A DNA stretch of 64,000 nucleotides from assembly GCF_014229645.1 (NCBI RefSeq), contig NZ_JAATOD010000001.1, forward strand, positions 372,001 through 436,000, read 5' to 3'. The translations under genes were made by a program, and so were the position numbers. Below the pieces are notes generated by a model. It did not search any database, was not told where the DNA came from, and worked only from the letters and a program-made list of their open reading frames with translations. The first letter of the stretch is position 1. Every line of letters begins with the position of its first letter. Positions 60,422 through 64,000 of the stretch are shown in pieces. This DNA comes from Listeria swaminathanii (GTDB taxonomy: Bacteria; Bacillota; Bacilli; Lactobacillales; Listeriaceae).

Positions 60422-61357
60422 ATGACTTATGCACTTGAAATAAAAGGGTTAAGAAAAATCTATTCCACTGGAGTCGAAGCATTACGCGGTGTTGATTTGA
60501 CGGTAGAAGAAGGGGATTTTTATGCGCTACTTGGTCCTAATGGCGCTGGGAAATCAACGACTATTGGGATTATCACGTCGCTTGTAAATAAAACATCTGG
60601 TCAAGTGAGCGTGTTTGGTTACGATCTTGATACAGATATCGTCCGGGCAAAACAGCAAATCGGTCTTGTTCCGCAAGAATTCAATTTTAATCCATTCGAA
60701 ACGGTTCAACAAATCGTTGTTAACCAAGCTGGATACTACGGTGTTTCTCGGAAGGAAGCTTTTAAACGTAGCGAAAAATATTTAAAACAATCGAATTTAT
60801 GGGAGAAACGTAATGAACGTGCGCGGATGCTCTCGGGTGGGATGAAACGCCGCTTGATGATTGCGCGTGCTCTGATGCACGAACCTAAGTTGCTCATTTT
60901 AGATGAACCGACTGCTGGGGTGGATATTGAGCTTAGACGTGAGATGTGGACGTTTTTAAGAGAGTTGAACGAAAGTGGTACGACGATTATTTTGACGACG
61001 CATTATTTAGAAGAAGCAGAGATGCTCTGTCGTAATATCGGTATTATTCAATCTGGGGAGTTGATTGAGAATACCAGCATGAAATCATTGCTTGCTAAAT
61101 TGCAATTCGAAACATTTATTTTTGATTTAGAGCCGTATGAAGAAGCTTTCGAAATTACGGGTTATAATCATGTGTTTGAAGATAAGCAAACCTTGTCAGT
61201 AGAAGTGGAACGTGATCAAGGGGTTAATCATATTTTTGAACAATTAAGCGAGCACGGCATCAAAGTGCTTTCGATGCGCAATAAATCTAATCGACTGGAA
61301 GAACTATTTTTGAAAATTACAGAAGAAAAACATCAAGTGGGGGAGAAACATGTTTAA
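60422..61357 (+). CDS. ABC transporter ATP-binding protein (DrrA/YadG type)
   Basis: This 311-residue protein has Walker A GPNGAGKST (about 40-48), Q-loop LVPQEF, signature MLSGGMKRRL (about 140-149), Walker B LLILDEPTAGVD with the catalytic Glu and the switch His in TTHYLEEAE. The C-terminal 90 residues are an extra regulatory-type domain. It overlaps the permease start by 8 nt. With it, it forms a two-gene ABC-2 exporter; substrate unknown. Confidence 0.93.
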   Translation: MTYALEIKGLRKIYSTGVEALRGVDLTVEEGDFYALLGPNGAGKSTTIGIITSLVNKTSGQVSVFGYDLDTDIVRAKQQIGLVPQEFNFNPFETVQQIVVNQAGYYGVSRKEAFKRSEKYLKQSNLWEKRNERARMLSGGMKRRLMIARALMHEPKLLILDEPTAGVDIELRREMWTFLRELNESGTTIILTTHYLEEAEMLCRNIGIIQSGELIENTSMKSLLAKLQFETFIFDLEPYEEAFEITGYNHVFEDKQTLSVEVERDQGVNHIFEQLSEHGIKVLSMRNKSNRLEELFLKITEEKHQVGEKHV

Positions 61358-62120
61358 TCTATATTTTACAGCGTTAAAAAGTCTGGCGGCGAAAGAAACG
61401 AATCGTTATATGCGAATTTGGATTCAGACGTTAGTGCCACCAGTAATCACGACTTCGCTTTACTTTATTATTTTTGGGAAAATGATTGGTAGCCGCATTG
61501 GCGATATGAACGGCTTTTCCTATATGGAATACATTGTGCCCGGGCTGATTATGATGTCCGTTATTACGAGTTCTTATGCCAATGTGTCATCTTCGTTTTT
61601 CTCGCAAAAGTTTCAGAAGAATATTGAAGAAATTCTCGTTGCGCCAGTACCAACGCATATTATTATTTGGGGCTTTTTAATTGGCGGGATTGGTAGAAGT
61701 ATTCTAGTCGGCGCGCTTGTTACGCTTATTTCGATGGTGTTTGTGCCGTTACACATTCACTCGTGGTCGATTGGGATTATTACCTTTTTAATGACGGCGA
61801 TTTTATTTTCACTCGCGGGACTTATTAACGGGATTTTCGCTAGATCATTTGACGATGTATCGATTGTGCCAACCTTTGTGTTACAACCGCTAACCTATTT
61901 AGGTGGCGTATTTTACGCGATTTCAATGCTACCGCCAATTTGGCAAGCTATTTCTAAAGTGAATCCGATTGTCTATATGATTTCTGGATTCCGCTACGGT
62001 TTCCTAGGCGTTAGTGATGTGCCAGTAGCCATTTCGCTGTCGATTCTTGTGTTATTTATCGTCGTGCTTTATTCGGTTTGTTGGTATTTGATTAGTAAAG
62101 GTCGCGGGCTTAGAAGTTAA
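61350..62120 (+). CDS. ABC-2 type permease (YadH type)
   Basis: This 256-residue protein has six TM helices and the ABC-2 features: amphipathic N-terminal helix (RYMRIWIQTLVPPVI), VAPVPTHIIIWGFLIGGI, and the conserved FVLQPLTYLGGVFYAI and NPIVYMISGFRYGFLG. It pairs with the ATPase encoded directly upstream. Such pairs export drugs, polysaccharide or lipid intermediates; none is indicated here. Confidence 0.92.
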   Translation: MFNLYFTALKSLAAKETNRYMRIWIQTLVPPVITTSLYFIIFGKMIGSRIGDMNGFSYMEYIVPGLIMMSVITSSYANVSSSFFSQKFQKNIEEILVAPVPTHIIIWGFLIGGIGRSILVGALVTLISMVFVPLHIHSWSIGIITFLMTAILFSLAGLINGIFARSFDDVSIVPTFVLQPLTYLGGVFYAISMLPPIWQAISKVNPIVYMISGFRYGFLGVSDVPVAISLSILVLFIVVLYSVCWYLISKGRGLRS

Positions 62121-62133
62121 TAGAGATTTTGAA

Positions 62134-62164
62134 GGGAGAGCGGGTTGCCGTTCTCTTTTTTTTG
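62134..62164 (+). terminator. Terminator after the ABC exporter operon
   Basis: GAGAGCGG pairs with CCGTTCTC including one G-U pair, 4-nt loop, T8 tract. Confidence 0.78.
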
Positions 62165-62249
62165 AGCTAAAAATCAGGGATGTGTTTTAATTATTCATAT
62201 CTGTTGCATTTTAGTTAAATTCGTCATCTAATTTTAATACTAAAAAAGG

Positions 62250-62273
62250 GTTTGGATTGCGTGAGACGGGTAT
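62250..62273 (+). promoter_or_regulatory. SigB-type promoter
   Basis: GTTT (62250-62253), 14 nt, GGGTAT (62268-62273) is a full match to the SigB consensus. The next coding start is over 500 nt away, while a terminator lies about 120 nt downstream. From memory, EGD-e has SigB-dependent genes after lmo0668, which are not present here. Confidence 0.75.
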
Positions 62274-62280
62274 TATATAA

Positions 62281-62401
62281 CCATAAGCAATGACAATGCC
62301 ATTACTTTTTCTCCCTTTTTTGTAGTGGGTTGTCTTACTTACCTTAAACTCCCTTTTATACTCTTTTGTGGTTGTGTAGCAGCCCTTTGGAGTATTTTTT
62401 T
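62281..62401 (+). ncRNA. Candidate SigB-driven small RNA with CUCCC motifs
   Basis: A transcript of about 120 nt is predicted between the SigB-type promoter and the terminator hairpin (62358-62401). No ORF of note fits. CTCCCTTTT occurs twice (62311 and 62349), complementary to purine-rich ribosome-binding sites, as in the UCCC motifs known for the Listeria LhrC sRNA family. The first copy may be partly paired (CCC with GTGGG near 62324). No previously named sRNA is recognised. Confidence 0.55.
62358..62401 (+). terminator. Terminator of the candidate sRNA
   Basis: ATACTC (62358-62363) pairs with GAGTAT (62390-62395), with an inner stem GGTTG/CAGCC (62370-62374 with 62380-62384) and a T7 tract. 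Confidence 0.78.
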
Positions 62402-62789
62402 GTGGGAAATTGATTTAGGTTTAGCTGTAGTTTAGTGAATAATTATACTGTTTTATTCACTTAGTAATAATAAGAAATGATAATTAATCAAATAAATAAG
62501 GGAATTTATATATATGAATAACGTATATTAATAGGGAATATGTATTTTTTGTGATATTTAAAAATAGCCTTGCATAAATTATGAATAATAGCTGTAATTT
62601 GCATGTGATTTCGTTATTTAAAGCTCAATATCATGCAAATCGTGTAAGAATAAAACTAAATTAGCTTTACTTTTATTCATTCGCGACAAGAATCGGCCAT
62701 TTCATTACATTTTTGGTTATACATTGGCTTTTTATGATACACTCTTTTTAAAACCTAGATTATTATACAACAGGGAGAGAAATGCGCTT
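62402..62789. other. AT-rich gene-free gap
   Basis: No supported gene. It contains a perfect inverted repeat (62434-62461). Several TATA-rich stretches and weak -35/-10 pairs lie near 62712-62745, which may drive the small coding pair downstream. Confidence 0.5.
62434..62461. repeat. 9-bp inverted repeat
   Basis: AGTGAATAA (62434-62442) mirrors TTATTCACT (62453-62461) with 10 nt between. It has no T tract and could be an operator or RNA hairpin. Confidence 0.5.
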
Positions 62790-62912
62790 ATGAACAAGTA
62801 TGTTTTAAAGGATATGATGGCACCATTATTTGGTGGGTTTTTGGCAGTAACTTCGAGTACCCATGTATCTGAAGCTGTAACAAATAAAATGAAAAGGGAC
62901 TTAATAGCATGA
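62790..62912 (+). CDS. 40-residue peptide translationally coupled to the next gene
   Basis: The peptide begins MNKYVLKDMMAPLFGG and continues FLAVTSSTHVSEAVTNKMK. AGGGAGAG lies 10-11 nt before ATG 62790. Its TGA overlaps the next ATG (ATGA). It has a short hydrophobic middle but no clear TM helix. It may be a leader peptide, small toxin-like peptide or translational coupler; no family recognised. Confidence 0.55.
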   Translation: MNKYVLKDMMAPLFGGFLAVTSSTHVSEAVTNKMKRDLIA

Positions 62913-63274
62913 AGAAAAAATGGTTGATAGTAATATTGTCAGTAATAGTTCTTTGTGTAGTAGTTTTCGGGGGAAAGTGGCTGTTATATAGAGATAACCT
63001 TGTAGGAATGATGCAAGTTGACGACGTTTTGTATATAGTAACGTATGAACCTGCAAAGGAAGAAGATGCTTTAGAGAAGATTGGCGAGATAGAGCATAGA
63101 ATTCGCCATTACCGAATACCGAATAAAAATTTCACCTCTAATCATTTAAGTGAAGGGACAGAACTTTACGCAACAAAAAATGAGAATGAGTTTTCAAGAA
63201 CTATTTTGTTTAAAGAGGACGGCGAATATTTTATTGCATCAGAGGCCGTGGAGCAGCCTAACCAAAAGCGTTAG
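62909..63274 (+). CDS. Single-TM protein of unknown function
   Basis: This 121-residue protein has an N-terminal membrane anchor (KKKWLIVILSVIVLCVVVFGG, residues 2-22) and a hydrophilic extracytoplasmic domain of about 95 residues (LVGMMQVDDVLYIVTYEP, YFIASEAVEQPNQ). The start overlaps the preceding 40-residue gene. Likely a Listeria accessory protein; no family recognised. Confidence 0.7.
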   Translation: MKKKWLIVILSVIVLCVVVFGGKWLLYRDNLVGMMQVDDVLYIVTYEPAKEEDALEKIGEIEHRIRHYRIPNKNFTSNHLSEGTELYATKNENEFSRTILFKEDGEYFIASEAVEQPNQKR

Positions 63275-63723
63275 TAACTGAAAGAATGTTAACTAAAGGG
63301 AAATATTTAAAAAGTGTGTTTAACAGCACGTATTTTATTTTTGAGAAAGTAGAGTACATTTTATTACTTCATGGTTTCTAGGACACTCAATTTTTTTAGC
63401 AGGTACTCTTAATCGCAAAAATTTACTAATAACTAATAATAAAAATACTTTAAACTCCTTTTATACTTTTAGAATTTGTTTGCAGCCACTAGGAGTATTT
63501 TTTAGTCTGTAAAGACTGAGTGTTTGAAAGAAAATATAAGAGGTTACAAGTTTGGATTTATTATTAATTAAAGGGAAGTTTTGAAAAATAATATATGATT
63601 GTTTCTAATTTATTTACACATTTTAAACAAATAACATCATTACAATTACTGTGTTATTAACTATGTAAGCTGGAATTTACATTTTGTGAAAAATGCTATA
63701 TATTATTGATAGGAGGTGTAATT
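63275..63723. other. AT-rich gap before the DUF4065 gene
   Basis: No gene is supported. It holds the terminator-like repeat at 63451-63503, and a possible promoter TTTACA / TATATT (17-nt spacing) near 63676-63706 ahead of the DUF4065 gene. Confidence 0.5.
63451..63503 (+). repeat. Diverged copy of the sRNA 3' end and terminator
   Basis: TTAAACTCC-TTTTATACT and GCAGCC...GGAGTATTTTTT recur here in the same order and spacing as at 62345-62401. The hairpin is weaker (ATACT / AGTAT; ACTCC / GGAGT is an alternative pairing). No SigB-type promoter is seen upstream of this copy. Confidence 0.6.
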
Positions 63724-64000
63724 GATGAAAGCTTATTTGGCAGATAGTGTAGCTGGTTATATTATTGATTATTGTAGAGAAAAAAAATATGAGCTTAATA
63801 ATTTAAAGCTACAAAAGTTATTGTACTATGCCCAAGCAAAGTTTTTAGTTGCGAAAAATCGCTCCTTATTTCAAGAAACTATTGAGAAATGGAAGCTGGG
63901 CCCAGTAGTTCCTGAAGTTTATCATATCTATAAAAGTTATGGTGCAAAAAATATTATTTCTCCTGAAAAAAGATTAGAAATAATTTTTGATAAAAAAGGT
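63724..64000 (+). CDS. DUF4065 (Panacea/SocA-like antitoxin domain) protein, partial
   Basis: The first 92 residues are visible; the gene runs off the right edge. It shows the family opening VAGYIIDYCREKKYELNNLKLQKLLYYAQAKFL and KWKLGPVVPEVYHIYKSYG. DUF4065/Panacea domains act as antitoxins (SocA, GepA-like) and occur in phages and toxin-antitoxin pairs; the partner would be outside the window or upstream. AGGAGGTG precedes ATG 63724. Confidence 0.85.

Noticed and set aside
1..64000. CRISPR array
   Set aside because: No regularly spaced short direct repeats with unique spacers were seen.
1..64000. Insertion sequence or transposase
   Set aside because: No DDE-type or HUH transposase motifs and no terminal repeats with target duplications were recognised.

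Overview
The window reads as a chromosomal segment of a low-GC Firmicute, almost certainly Listeria sensu stricto (L. monocytogenes or a close relative). From memory, the gene order follows the stretch numbered about lmo0605 to lmo0668 in L. monocytogenes EGD-e. Marker loci include a MATE pump next to a marR-ABC operon, the FrvA iron exporter, the lipoteichoic acid primase LtaP, several internalin-type or LPXTG surface proteins, and the thiD/pdxK-HAD pair. Homology statements rest on motif reading and memory; no database was searched.

Layout. 0-11 kb: a truncated MATE pump, a MarR-regulated heterodimeric ABC exporter, a rhodanese, two tandem leucine-rich-repeat LPXTG proteins, and an FMN azoreductase divergent from a MarR/quinone oxidoreductase pair. 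11-20 kb: a membrane glycerophosphodiesterase, a lipoprotein, a Ser/Thr kinase divergent from a helix-turn-helix protein, a TSUP transporter, small membrane or unknown proteins, a GNAT, an SGNH hydrolase and a DUF6044-like membrane protein. 20-29 kb: a 1578-residue LPXTG adhesin, an isochorismatase-like hydrolase, a HAD phosphatase, an Rrf2 regulator with a methyltransferase, and a NADAR-family protein. 29.6-33.5 kb: a decayed integrated element at the 3' end of tRNA-Ser(CGA), bounded by a 24-bp direct repeat. It carries a phage tape-measure fragment, an intact PD-(D/E)XK-like nuclease, a hicB remnant and a four-TM membrane protein. 33.6-45 kb: a DUF3267 protein, an aldo-keto reductase, FrvA with a Fur/PerR/attenuator leader, a transaldolase-like protein, LtaP, an amino-acid permease, a VOC dioxygenase-like protein and a CorA-type transporter. 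44.8-48.9 kb: a giant YhgE/Pip protein between two paralogous GntR/FCD regulators. 49-62 kb: GNAT, DUF975 protein, metallophosphatase, DUF420 protein, an 822-residue LPXTG protein with 80-residue repeats, pyridoxal kinase/HAD, maltose acetyltransferase with the ywdI/ywdK pair, and a NatA/DrrA-type ABC exporter. 62.1-64 kb: an accessory stretch with a candidate SigB-driven sRNA, a coupled pair of small proteins and the start of a DUF4065 (Panacea/SocA-like) gene.

Themes. Much of the window is cell envelope: four sortase substrates, LtaP, a glycerophosphodiesterase and exporters. Several regulators sit beside the operon they probably control. Intrinsic terminators separate most units, and many are bidirectional between convergent genes. 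The least ordinary features are the tRNA-Ser element with its candidate defence cargo, the putative sRNA at 62.28-62.40 kb with CUCCC motifs, the layered leader of frvA, and the VOC gene whose ribosome-binding site lies inside the preceding terminator stem.
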